From the NCBI RefSeq assembly GCF_963662805.1, contig NZ_OY759870.1, positions 172,081-236,080 of the forward strand: DNA of 64,000 bases. The letters are read 5' to 3'. The notes beneath the pieces were generated by a model. That model made no database searches. It was not told the DNA's origin and was given only the letters and a program-made list of their open reading frames with translations. This stretch comes from an uncultured Cohaesibacter sp. (GTDB lineage Bacteria > Pseudomonadota > Alphaproteobacteria > Rhizobiales > Cohaesibacteraceae). Both the position numbers and the translations under genes were made by a program. The first letter of the stretch is position 1. Each line of letters begins with the position of its first letter. Shown here piece by piece: positions 25,147 through 33,375 of the stretch.

Positions 25147-27717
25147 ATGATGAATAACAAGCTTATCTCGATCATTGTGACGAGCTACAACGTCGAAAAA
25201 TACATCGAGCAATCACTGGGAAGCATCATTTCACAGACCTTGAAGCCGGAAGACGTGGAAATCATCGTCGTCGATGACGGCTCGACCGATAGCTCGCCAG
25301 ATCTCATCGCCAAGCTTGCTGAAAAGCACTCCAACGTCATTCCGGTGCTGCTCAAGGAGAACAGCGTCGGCGGTGTGGCGACGGCCGCGAATGCGGGGCT
25401 CGAAAAGGCGACAGGCAAATATATCGGCTTCGCGGATGGCGACGATGTCTACAAACCAACGATGTTTGAAAAATTGGTCAATGCCGCAGAGAGCCACGAC
25501 AGCGATCTCGCCTTTTGCAACTACCTGCTGCTCGATGATTCCACGGGTGGCACGTCAACACCTGCCGATGACAGAAGATGGGCGGACCTGCAGGGTCTCT
25601 CCATGATAGAACTTGATGAGGTGCGGACGAAGCAGATCCTGCGCTTTGTTGCCGTTCCCTGGCGCAAGATCTATCGCCGGGATTTGCTCGTCAAGAACAA
25701 TATCCGCTTTCCGGTCGGGGACTATTTCTTCGAGGACAATCCCTTCCACTGGTTCAGTGTGCTCAAGGCCCGCAACATCGCAATCGTGCCCGAGAAGCTC
25801 TGCTATCATCGCATCGACCGGGCTGGCCAGACGATGCAATCGGCCGACGCCCGTCTGTTCAAGATGTTCGAGCATCACCTGACCATCCATCAATGGCTCG
25901 AAAAAGAACAGCTTCTCGATACCTACAGCGGCTCTCTGCTGCTCTGGCTGAACAGCCAGCTGAGCTGGATCGAGGAAAGATGCCCCGATGAGCTGTATGG
26001 CGAGCTGTTTGATGCCGTCTCGCCTCATTTCCGGATGTATAGCCAGGCCCAGATCAGAGAGAGCATCAACTACAACCGGTCCAACTACCGCAAGTCCATG
26101 CTGGCGATTCTCCTGCGTGACAACAACAAGGAGCGCTTCGTCTCCGTTGCAACGGGCAACGCCAAGTTCAATGTCTTCTACATGCTCTACTATCGGGTGC
26201 GCAGACGCGGTGTCCTGAGGATCTTGAAGGATTTGCTCCTCTTCATCGAGCGCTCTGTCAAGGGCGCTGCAAACTATGTCTATAAGCACTATCTTTCGCG
26301 CCTCAAATGGAAGGGCTCGAGCGCACAGAACGAGCTTTTGCTGAACAAGATAAACGACTTGTCCGTCGGGATCTCGATGCTTGAAAGGCGGTTGAACGAC
26401 CTTTCGCAAAGCCAGAAAGATGCCCTTGAGGAAGCCTACACTCGACCAAGAGACCTGTTCGCATTCAATACGGACGTCCGTTTGCTGTTGATGGAAGGCA
26501 AGGTCGAGCAGGCCAGAAAACTCATCGACCGAACGATCGTTGAGTTTGGTGTTTCCGATAGCAACTACAGAATCAAGTTCGCTCGCAACGTGCTGGTTCT
26601 GGTATTCATGCATCTGGAACGTGATATCAAGGCGCTGACGGGCAAAGAAGGCGTTGATATCGTCAAACTCAAGCCACTGGTGATTCCGAGGGATCTGGAG
26701 AAAGTCTACGAATTCGAGGATCTGGCTGACGGAAAATATATTGAGCAGTATCGTGACAACGCGACGCGTAATCCGGATGATTTCAAATACTTCCCGAATG
26801 TTGTCCCCATGCGCGAACAGTTGTTGCTGTCTGGTCTCTTCCGTCAACACGGGGAGATTTACTTTGATCGGTTGATTGCGCTCTCCGATGTGCGCTTTTC
26901 GTGTGCCTCAATGGAGGCAGCAACCTTTGTCGCCACCAGAGGCGACGACAATGTCTATATACCCGACAGCTCCGGGCGAATTGCAAAATGCAGCTCCGTC
27001 AATGCTGTCGTATCAGACTGTGATGTGCTGGACGAGGGCTATATTCTGCCGTTCCCGCACAGCGGGAACAACTTCTATCACAGTTTCTATGAAATGGGCT
27101 ACGGATTGCGTCACCTCGAGAAGTTTGACAAGAGCATGCGCATCTATCATGGCATGGACAAGTTCGGGGTTATTCCATTCTTCAGCAAGCTGTTCGACAT
27201 CGATATCGACCGGTTTGTTGATGTCAGCAAGACGCCCGTTCGGCTGAAGCTTGGCTACGCTCCCGCAACAGCTCCCTTCTACTATTCTGCTCATGCCTTC
27301 GATTTCTTCCGCTCCAATTATGCCGAGAGGATGGACACGAACGCCAGTACGCCGGAAAAATTCTACATCTCTCGGAAGAATTCCGAGCGGGCTCTCATCG
27401 ACGAGAGCTATATCGAAGACAAGCTTGCAGAGCTCGGATTTTCCATCGTCTATGCGGAAGAGATATCCGTCGACAGGCAGGCGGAGCTGTTCTTCAATGC
27501 CAAGACGATCGTGTCGCCGCACGGCGCGGGCTGGACCAACATGCTGTTTTGCGAGGCGGACACAAAGTTCGTCGAAATCTTTGAGGAGGACATGCTGTCG
27601 CCAGACTTCTGCCTGCGCAGCAAGTTCATCACCCGGGACTATACGGCAGTCGTTCAGAAAAGGACGGATCGTGTGGAGGATACAGTCGACAATATCCTCC
27701 GCGCACTGGAGAATTGA
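25147..27717 (+). CDS. Two-domain glycosyltransferase: GT2 fused to a GT61-like domain
   Basis: An 856-residue protein. The N-terminal family 2 domain (about 1-230) has ISIIVTSYNVEKYIEQSLGS, EIIVVDDGSTDSS and GFADGDDVY. A middle part contains a probable coiled coil (NKINDLSVGISMLERRLNDL, about 398-417). The C-terminal part (about 600-856) matches DUF563/GT61 glycosyltransferases, with GYILPFPHSGNNFYHSFYEM, KFYISRKNS and the hallmark IVSPHGAGWTNMLFCE. It should therefore add two different sugars, or act twice, during assembly of one glycan. It starts directly after the preceding GT2 stop and ends at a strong terminator. Confidence 0.87.
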   Translation: MMNNKLISIIVTSYNVEKYIEQSLGSIISQTLKPEDVEIIVVDDGSTDSSPDLIAKLAEKHSNVIPVLLKENSVGGVATAANAGLEKATGKYIGFADGDDVYKPTMFEKLVNAAESHDSDLAFCNYLLLDDSTGGTSTPADDRRWADLQGLSMIELDEVRTKQILRFVAVPWRKIYRRDLLVKNNIRFPVGDYFFEDNPFHWFSVLKARNIAIVPEKLCYHRIDRAGQTMQSADARLFKMFEHHLTIHQWLEKEQLLDTYSGSLLLWLNSQLSWIEERCPDELYGELFDAVSPHFRMYSQAQIRESINYNRSNYRKSMLAILLRDNNKERFVSVATGNAKFNVFYMLYYRVRRRGVLRILKDLLLFIERSVKGAANYVYKHYLSRLKWKGSSAQNELLLNKINDLSVGISMLERRLNDLSQSQKDALEEAYTRPRDLFAFNTDVRLLLMEGKVEQARKLIDRTIVEFGVSDSNYRIKFARNVLVLVFMHLERDIKALTGKEGVDIVKLKPLVIPRDLEKVYEFEDLADGKYIEQYRDNATRNPDDFKYFPNVVPMREQLLLSGLFRQHGEIYFDRLIALSDVRFSCASMEAATFVATRGDDNVYIPDSSGRIAKCSSVNAVVSDCDVLDEGYILPFPHSGNNFYHSFYEMGYGLRHLEKFDKSMRIYHGMDKFGVIPFFSKLFDIDIDRFVDVSKTPVRLKLGYAPATAPFYYSAHAFDFFRSNYAERMDTNASTPEKFYISRKNSERALIDESYIEDKLAELGFSIVYAEEISVDRQAELFFNAKTIVSPHGAGWTNMLFCEADTKFVEIFEEDMLSPDFCLRSKFITRDYTAVVQKRTDRVEDTVDNILRALEN

Positions 27718-27727
27718 TAAGGAAAAC

Positions 27728-27760
27728 ACGGCCTGACGGGATCTCTCGTCAGGCCGTTTT
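27728..27760 (+). terminator. Rho-independent terminator after the GT2-GT61 gene
   Basis: CGGCCTGACG pairs with CGTCAGGCCG around GGATCTCT and is followed by TTTT, starting 11 bases after the stop codon. Confidence 0.9.
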
Positions 27761-27878
27761 AGTTGCGGCGCGGGTCTTGCTCTCAGGTTTGGATTTAGCT
27801 GACGGCCATTCATCGTGATGTTTTGATTGCGTTGCATGATCCAACTGACGGCACGAATCCGTTGTCTGGAGGGCACAA

Positions 27879-29534
27879 ATGTTCAGGGAAATCTCGAATT
27901 TCATCGAGCCATTCCTTTATCAAACCGGTTTCAGAAAACATGTGGTCAAACAGTGGATCTACAGGAACTCGTCCCTGATAGTCGAATTCAAATACAGGTC
28001 CGCACGGTTCGCGTTGGAGTTTACGCCATTTGAAAACGACAGGGTCGCAATCGACTTCATAGAGCGAAAGCACAAGTTCTCGCCCCCCTTGGTGCGTTCG
28101 GCATACAAGAAGGAAACCATCGCCCATAACGTCAAGATCACCGACTGCAGAGGGGTTCTGATACAGAAGCTCGTCGAAGTGTTCCTGACGGTTGAAAAGC
28201 AGAAAAACCTCAAAGTAGCCAATGATCGTCCCTCAGGTCTTGAGCGAAAGATTGACCGGCCTTTGATCCCGGATCTTGTTGATGTCGCGGCACAGCCTCG
28301 GCGCGTCGGGGTCATGTCCTTGCCGCTGAATGAAAATATCGGCGGCAATCTCCAGGCCTTCGCTCTGATGGGGATACTGAAGAAGATGGGGCACTGGCCC
28401 GTCTATGTGAACTTGCGGCATCCATTGGATCTTGAAGGTCGGACCGGGCTTGAATGCTTCGAAGCAAATCGCCCGATCATGCGGCACACCGCCGGGATGG
28501 GGCAGGCCTGTCCCAACACGGTTTTCACGGACAAGTATATCTATCCGGTAACGATCGGATTTCGCTCGCATAAGCAGCTCGAGGAAAACGCCGACCGCCT
28601 TGCTCTCGATGCAATCGTCGTTGGAAGTGATCAGGTTTGGCGGCCCCAATATGCGAAGGCTTTTTTGAACAGCCTGTTTCTGGATTTTCTCGCGTTAGAC
28701 AGTGGAGTGAAGCGCATCAGTTATGCTGCTTCTTTTGGCACCTCGGACTGGGAGTTCAGCGAAAGCCAACAGGCGGATGCCTCAGATCTCCTCAAACAGT
28801 TCGATGCTGTGTCCGTTAGAGAGGACACGGCTGTCGAGCAGTGCAGGAGCCATTTGGGCGTCAATGCCGAGCATGTTCTTGATCCGACTTTCCTCCTCGA
28901 TGAAGAAGATTATCTCACGGTGATGCAGACCAGCCTAAAGCCGGAAAATTCGGGTCGGCTGCTGCTCTATGTGCTCGACAAGACACAAGAAAAACTCGAT
29001 TTTGTCAGCTCACTCTCCGAGCAGCTGATGCTGGAGGCCTATGACACGCGGGGACAGTCCCTGTCCCAATTGGCTGACGCGGATGCTGAAGACGGAGACA
29101 TCTCCGTTGCTGGCTGGTTGGCAGCCTTCTATCAGGCATCTTTTATCATAACGGATTCTTTCCACGGCGTGGCTTTCTCCATTCTGTTCAACAAGCCGTT
29201 TCTGGTTGTCGGAAACCGCAAGAGAGGGATGGCGCGGTTCGATTCGATTCTTCACATGTTCGGGCTTGAGGATCGTCTGATCTGCGATCCGTCCGACTAT
29301 GACATCGAGAAGAGTTCCGCGCCGATCGACTGGGACGGCGTCAACAACAGGCTGACAAAGCTTCGCATCCGCTCCATCGGGTTTCTTCAGGAAGCCCTTG
29401 CCAAATGCGAAGCGAAGGAAGAGATCGAGGGGGACTACAGTCCCTACAAGGACCACTCTTTGAAAAAAGCACTTGAATATCGCTTTTCTTCAGGCTGGAA
29501 GCCCGCAAAGATTTTCAGGGTCTTCCGCCGTTAG
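27879..29534 (+). CDS. Polysaccharide pyruvyl transferase family protein with extra N-terminal domain
   Basis: A 551-residue protein. Residues about 142-480 match the polysaccharide pyruvyl transferase family: VGVMSLPLNENIGGNLQAFA, DAIVVGSDQVWRP, ISYAASFGTSDW and the C-terminal SFIITDSFHGVAFSILFNKP. The family typically moves pyruvate from phosphoenolpyruvate onto a sugar as a ketal, though some members act otherwise. The first 140 residues (ISNFIEPFLYQTGFRKHVVK onward) are not recognised. The gene stands alone between a terminator and pcaB, and closes the polysaccharide region. Confidence 0.82.
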   Translation: MFREISNFIEPFLYQTGFRKHVVKQWIYRNSSLIVEFKYRSARFALEFTPFENDRVAIDFIERKHKFSPPLVRSAYKKETIAHNVKITDCRGVLIQKLVEVFLTVEKQKNLKVANDRPSGLERKIDRPLIPDLVDVAAQPRRVGVMSLPLNENIGGNLQAFALMGILKKMGHWPVYVNLRHPLDLEGRTGLECFEANRPIMRHTAGMGQACPNTVFTDKYIYPVTIGFRSHKQLEENADRLALDAIVVGSDQVWRPQYAKAFLNSLFLDFLALDSGVKRISYAASFGTSDWEFSESQQADASDLLKQFDAVSVREDTAVEQCRSHLGVNAEHVLDPTFLLDEEDYLTVMQTSLKPENSGRLLLYVLDKTQEKLDFVSSLSEQLMLEAYDTRGQSLSQLADADAEDGDISVAGWLAAFYQASFIITDSFHGVAFSILFNKPFLVVGNRKRGMARFDSILHMFGLEDRLICDPSDYDIEKSSAPIDWDGVNNRLTKLRIRSIGFLQEALAKCEAKEEIEGDYSPYKDHSLKKALEYRFSSGWKPAKIFRVFRR

Positions 29535-29683
29535 CAGGCATTGCGCCATCCGCTTTTGGTCTGAGAATGCGCATAAGGGTTGATCCTGATCGTGCGCACT
29601 CTAAGCTTGGGTTGAGCCTCTCATGTCTGTTGTGCATCGAGGCGTTTCGACCCGACGAGACCTGACAGAAAGCCGATCCATCC

Positions 29684-30751
29684 ATGTCTTCCTTTATCGC
29701 TGACAACGCCTGTTTTGCGCCGCTCTTTGCCGATGCCGAGATTGAAGAACAGTTCGCAGCGGAAGCACTGATGGCCCGTTGCCTTGCGTTCGAGCTGGAA
29801 CTGACGCGCGCATTGCGCGACCAAGATGTCGTTGAAAAGACTATGGCGGATGCCGCCTTGCAAGCCATGGAAACCTTCAAACCAGACGCGTCACTTCTGG
29901 GTGCAGGCAGCCTCAACGATGGCCTGCCGGTACCTGCCTATGTGCGCGCGCTGAAGGCTCATGTGGGAGTGGAACTCTCCCCTGCAGTGCATGTCGGGGC
30001 GACCAGCCAGGATCTTCTCGACACCGCTCTTGTGTTGGGCTTAAGGGAGGTGAGCAGCATCCTTGCCAACCGGCTGGAGCGAGTGATCAATCTGCTCGAT
30101 CAAGTACAAGCCCGCTTTGGAGACCGCCCCATGATGGCCCGCACCCGCATGCAGGCCGCGCTGCCCATCACCGTCTCGGATCGCCTTGACACTTGGCTCC
30201 TGCCTTTGCGCTCCCATCTCGAGAGCCTGCCATTCGTCCGGCAGCAGATCGAACAGCTCCAGTTCGGGGGAGCGGTCGGCAATCGCAATGCCTTGAACGA
30301 CAGGGGCGACGTTGTTGCTGCCCAGATTGCGAACGCCTTTGGTCTTGGCAATCCGGCAAAGGCATGGCACGCCATGCGTGAGCCCGTCGTCACCTATGGC
30401 GATTTTCTTTCAAAAGTGACGGGAAGTCTCGGCAAGATGGGCATGGATATTTGCCTGATGGCGCAGCAGGGCGTCAGTGAGATTGCGCTCAAGGGCAGCG
30501 GTTCCAGCTCGGCCATGCCCCACAAGCAGAACCCCGTTCTGGCTGAAATGCTGGTGACCTTTGCCCGCTTCAATGCGGTGCAAGTCCCCGCCCTCCACCA
30601 CGCCATGGTCCATGAGCAGGAGCGCTCAGGCATGGCCTGGACCCTTGAATGGATGGTCCTGCCCCTGATGGCGACCACCACCGGCAAGGCCCTCCTTCAT
30701 GCCACGAGCCTGCTTGATCAGATCGAGGCAATTGGTGATGAGCCTGTGTGA
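29684..30751 (+). CDS. pcaB: 3-carboxy-cis,cis-muconate cycloisomerase
   Basis: Cyclises beta-carboxymuconate, the PcaGH product, to gamma-carboxymuconolactone. The 355-residue protein belongs to the fumarase/aspartase superfamily and carries its signature GSSSAMPHKQNPV (about residues 269-281), plus VGATSQDLLDTALV. The length fits rhizobial PcaB. Unusually, it is not within the pca operon but lies downstream on the opposite strand, convergent with pcaG, so it needs its own promoter. The ribosome-binding site before ATG 29684 is weak. Confidence 0.93.
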   Translation: MSSFIADNACFAPLFADAEIEEQFAAEALMARCLAFELELTRALRDQDVVEKTMADAALQAMETFKPDASLLGAGSLNDGLPVPAYVRALKAHVGVELSPAVHVGATSQDLLDTALVLGLREVSSILANRLERVINLLDQVQARFGDRPMMARTRMQAALPITVSDRLDTWLLPLRSHLESLPFVRQQIEQLQFGGAVGNRNALNDRGDVVAAQIANAFGLGNPAKAWHAMREPVVTYGDFLSKVTGSLGKMGMDICLMAQQGVSEIALKGSGSSSAMPHKQNPVLAEMLVTFARFNAVQVPALHHAMVHEQERSGMAWTLEWMVLPLMATTTGKALLHATSLLDQIEAIGDEPV

Positions 30752-30769
30752 TGGAACAAGCACAACAAA

Positions 30770-30796
30770 GCCGGATGCCCGTCAGCATCCGGCCTT
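30770..30796. terminator. Stem-loop between convergent pcaB and pcaG
   Basis: GCCGGATGC (30770-30778) pairs with GCATCCGGC (30785-30793) around CCGTCA. The T-tracts are weak on both strands, but the position between two converging genes suits a bidirectional terminator. Confidence 0.6.
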
Positions 30797-30831
30797 GAAG
30801 CAATCACACCACGGGGCGAAGTGTGGCGTGA

Positions 30832-31452
30832 TTAGATATCGAAGAAGACGGTCTCGTCTTCGCCCTGCAGACGGATGTCGAAGCGGTAGACGATCTGCCC
30901 GTCCCGCTCCATGCGCTTGGCAATCAGGGTCTTACGGCGGCGTTCCCATTCAATCACGTTGATCACCGGGTCGGCGGCATTCGCCTCGACTTCATCGTCA
31001 AAATAGAGCCGCGTGTTAAGTCCGATATTGATGCCGCGTGCGACGATCCAGAGATTGATGTGAGGGGCCATGATCGAGCCACTCCGTCCGGGCACCTTGC
31101 CCGGCTTGATGGTATTAAAGCCCCACTCGCCGGTGGCAAAATCGGTGATAACCCGACCCCAACCGCGAAAGCCTTCTTCCACGTCCCCGCCACCTTCCGG
31201 GTGGGCATAGTTGCCGTCCGCATTGGCCTGCCATGCCTCGAACATGACGTCTTTCACCGGCGATCCGGTGCCGTCAATCACCAGACCCTCGACGCGGATA
31301 CGCTCTCCGCGCGCGTTCGGACCGGCAATGTCCCAGCCCAGCTCTTGGCGATAGATGTCAAAGCCCGCCGCGCCCGGCGCGAGACCGATGTGGACATAGG
31401 GGCCTGCCGTCTGGGAGGCGGTTTCCTTGAGATAGTTGAGATCCTGTGGCAT
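30832..31452 (-). CDS. pcaG: Protocatechuate 3,4-dioxygenase, alpha subunit
   Basis: Forms the intradiol ring-cleaving dioxygenase with PcaH, opening protocatechuate to beta-carboxy-cis,cis-muconate. The 206-residue protein has the alpha-subunit layout: TAGPYVHIGLAPG at the start, ERIRVEGLVIDGTGSPVKDV, MFEAWQANADGNY, PHINLWIVARGINIGLNTRL and the C-terminal VYRFDIRLQGEDETVFFDI. It lacks the full iron-ligand set, as usual for alpha subunits. It starts three bases after the pcaH stop. Confidence 0.95.
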   Translation of the reverse strand: MPQDLNYLKETASQTAGPYVHIGLAPGAAGFDIYRQELGWDIAGPNARGERIRVEGLVIDGTGSPVKDVMFEAWQANADGNYAHPEGGGDVEEGFRGWGRVITDFATGEWGFNTIKPGKVPGRSGSIMAPHINLWIVARGINIGLNTRLYFDDEVEANAADPVINVIEWERRRKTLIAKRMERDGQIVYRFDIRLQGEDETVFFDI

Positions 31453-31455
31453 CGG

Positions 31456-32181
31456 TCAGTTCCCTTCCAGACGGTTCTCGAACAGGGTGGAGCGACGCCC
31501 GCGCAGCACGATGTCGAATTTGTAGGCGATGCTGTCGAGGGGGATCGATGCATTCATGTCGAGGGCTGCGATCAGGCGTTCTCTGGCTTGTTCGTCGGGC
31601 ACGGTCTTGACGATCGGGCAGCGCGCGATCAGCGGGTCGCCCTCGAAATACATCTGGGTGATTAGGCGCTGGGCGAAGGCCGCGCCAAAGACCGAAACAT
31701 GGATGTGCGCAGGCCGCCAGTCGTTGACCCAGTTGCGCCAGGGATAGGCGCCGGGCTTCACCGTGCGGAAATAGTAATAGCCATTCTCATCGGTCAGCGT
31801 GCGACCACAGCCGCCAAAATTGGGGTCGATAGGGGCGAGATAGGTGTCCTTCTTGTGTCGGTAGCGCCCGCCTGCATTGGCCTGCCAGATCTCCACCAGC
31901 GTGTTGGGGACGGGACGGGCATTCTCGTCCAGCACCCGGCCATGCACGATGATCCGCTCACCAATGGCGCTCTCCCCTGCCTTGGCATAGTTATGGATCA
32001 GATCCTTGTCGAGCGGGTCGATATCGTTGTGCCCGAAGACCGGCCCGGTGATCTCCGAGACCGAATTCTCAAGGCTGATCAGCGAATAGCGCGGCGAGCG
32101 GGCAACGCTCGTCTTGTATTGTTCGGTATAGGCGGGCGGATGCATCCTGCGGTCCCGCTGATAATATTCCCCTGGCTTCAT
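31456..32181 (-). CDS. pcaH: Protocatechuate 3,4-dioxygenase, beta subunit
   Basis: Iron(III)-bearing subunit of the ring-cleaving dioxygenase. The 241-residue protein keeps the expected ligands: Tyr in GGRYRHKKD and in GAYPWRNWVNDW, and the two histidines of RPAHIHVSVFG (ligand roles known from the family). The ATG is at 32181, with GGGAGGAT-type bases upstream. It sits between pcaC and pcaG in the minus-strand pob/pca operon. Confidence 0.96.
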   Translation of the reverse strand: MKPGEYYQRDRRMHPPAYTEQYKTSVARSPRYSLISLENSVSEITGPVFGHNDIDPLDKDLIHNYAKAGESAIGERIIVHGRVLDENARPVPNTLVEIWQANAGGRYRHKKDTYLAPIDPNFGGCGRTLTDENGYYYFRTVKPGAYPWRNWVNDWRPAHIHVSVFGAAFAQRLITQMYFEGDPLIARCPIVKTVPDEQARERLIAALDMNASIPLDSIAYKFDIVLRGRRSTLFENRLEGN

Positions 32182-32204
32182 AACTCTATCCTCCCTAATA
32201 GAAT

Positions 32205-32594
32205 TTATTCAGCGATCTCTTCAGCTTCCATCTCCAGATAGGTCTGCTTGGCGATCTTGAGCGCATGGTTGGCCTTTGGGACGCCCGCATAGATTGCAAC
32301 ATGTTGGAATGCTTCCAATACATCATCCTTGCTGGCCCCGGTATTCACCGTTGCGCGTATATGCATCGGAATTTCGTCGAAGCTGCCTGTCGCCGCGAGT
32401 AGCGCCAGCGTCAGGATCGAGCGATCACGCATCGAGATGCGTTTGGACGACCAGACCGATCCCCAGGCCCCTTCCGTGATCAGCGTCTGGAACGGTTCAT
32501 CGAACGGATCTTTCTGCTTTTCGGCGCGGTCCACATGGGCGTCGCCCAGCACAGCGCGCCGTGTGGCCATTCCTTCTTCAAAGCGATCAGGCAT
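32205..32594 (-). CDS. pcaC: 4-carboxymuconolactone decarboxylase
   Basis: Decarboxylates gamma-carboxymuconolactone to beta-ketoadipate enol-lactone. The 129-residue product has the normal length, beginning MPDRFEEGMATRRAVLGDAH, with the CMD-family core ITEGAWGSVWSSKRISMRDR and NTGASKDDVLEAFQHVAIYA. The ATG at 32594 lies inside the end of pcaD (8-base overlap); a longer frame upstream is a pcaD shadow. The carboxymuconolactone decarboxylase fold has no cofactor. Confidence 0.95.
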   Translation of the reverse strand: MPDRFEEGMATRRAVLGDAHVDRAEKQKDPFDEPFQTLITEGAWGSVWSSKRISMRDRSILTLALLAATGSFDEIPMHIRATVNTGASKDDVLEAFQHVAIYAGVPKANHALKIAKQTYLEMEAEEIAE

Positions 32595-33375
32595 GATGTA
32601 TCTCCTTGAAAAACCGGATAAGCAATCGGGCATAGGTTTGCGGGGCTTCGACCGGGGGCAAGTGGCCTGTGCCTTCAATGACTTTCATTCGGGATTGGGC
32701 AATGCGCGCCACCGTGGCCTCGACGAGGTCCGGCGGGCTCGCAGCGTCAAGCGCTCCGGCAATGCCCAGAGTGGGTTGGGTGATGCGGTCAAGATCGGGC
32801 GTCAGGTCCGCGTCAGCAATGGCAGCACAACAGCCGCAATATCCCTCGGCTGGCATGCGCGTCAGCATGTGGTGCCAGGCTTTCACATCATCGCCGGTGA
32901 GGAATGCAGGCGAGAACCAGCGCTCCAGAATGTTCGGCGCGATGCTTTCAAGGCCATTGGCCCTGACACTGCTGATCCGATCCCGCCACAGCACCTTGCT
33001 GCCCATCTGAGCTGCGGTATTGGAAAGCACGAGCGCCTTGACGAGATCGGGCCTCTTGACTGCCAAGCCTTGCGCAATCAGGCCGCCAATGGAAAGGCCG
33101 ACAAAGATTGCTCCCCGCACGCCAAGATGCTCGAGCAATTGTTCGGCGTCCTCAACCAACTCGTCCATGCTGTAGGGGGCGGGTGGGCAGTCCGACAGAC
33201 CATGACCGCGCTTATCAAAGCGAATATAGCGCAGGTCCTCTGGCAGTTGCGGCAGCACCGTGTCCCACAGGCGCAGGTCAGTCCCCAGTGAATTGGCAAA
33301 GACGACGGCCTTGCCATGGGGATTGCCGTCTTCGCGCCAGTTGAGGGCGATGGTGTCAAGCTGGGCAATGGGCAT
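32587..33375 (-). CDS. pcaD: 3-oxoadipate enol-lactonase
   Basis: Alpha/beta hydrolase opening beta-ketoadipate enol-lactone to beta-ketoadipate. The 262-residue protein shows FANSLGTDLRLWD (oxyanion region), FDKRGHGLSD, the nucleophile elbow GLSIGG (Ser about residue 94) and the late GTGHLPPVEAP with the catalytic His. It overlaps the stop of pobA by one base and the start of pcaC by eight. The succinyl-CoA transferase and thiolase genes (pcaIJ, pcaF) for the next steps are not in the window. Confidence 0.94.
   Translation of the reverse strand: MPIAQLDTIALNWREDGNPHGKAVVFANSLGTDLRLWDTVLPQLPEDLRYIRFDKRGHGLSDCPPAPYSMDELVEDAEQLLEHLGVRGAIFVGLSIGGLIAQGLAVKRPDLVKALVLSNTAAQMGSKVLWRDRISSVRANGLESIAPNILERWFSPAFLTGDDVKAWHHMLTRMPAEGYCGCCAAIADADLTPDLDRITQPTLGIAGALDAASPPDLVEATVARIAQSRMKVIEGTGHLPPVEAPQTYARLLIRFFKEIHHA

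Noticed and set aside
25555..26850. Minus-strand open frame opposite the GT2-GT61 gene
   Set aside because: Antisense shadow; the plus-strand protein carries both recognised domains.
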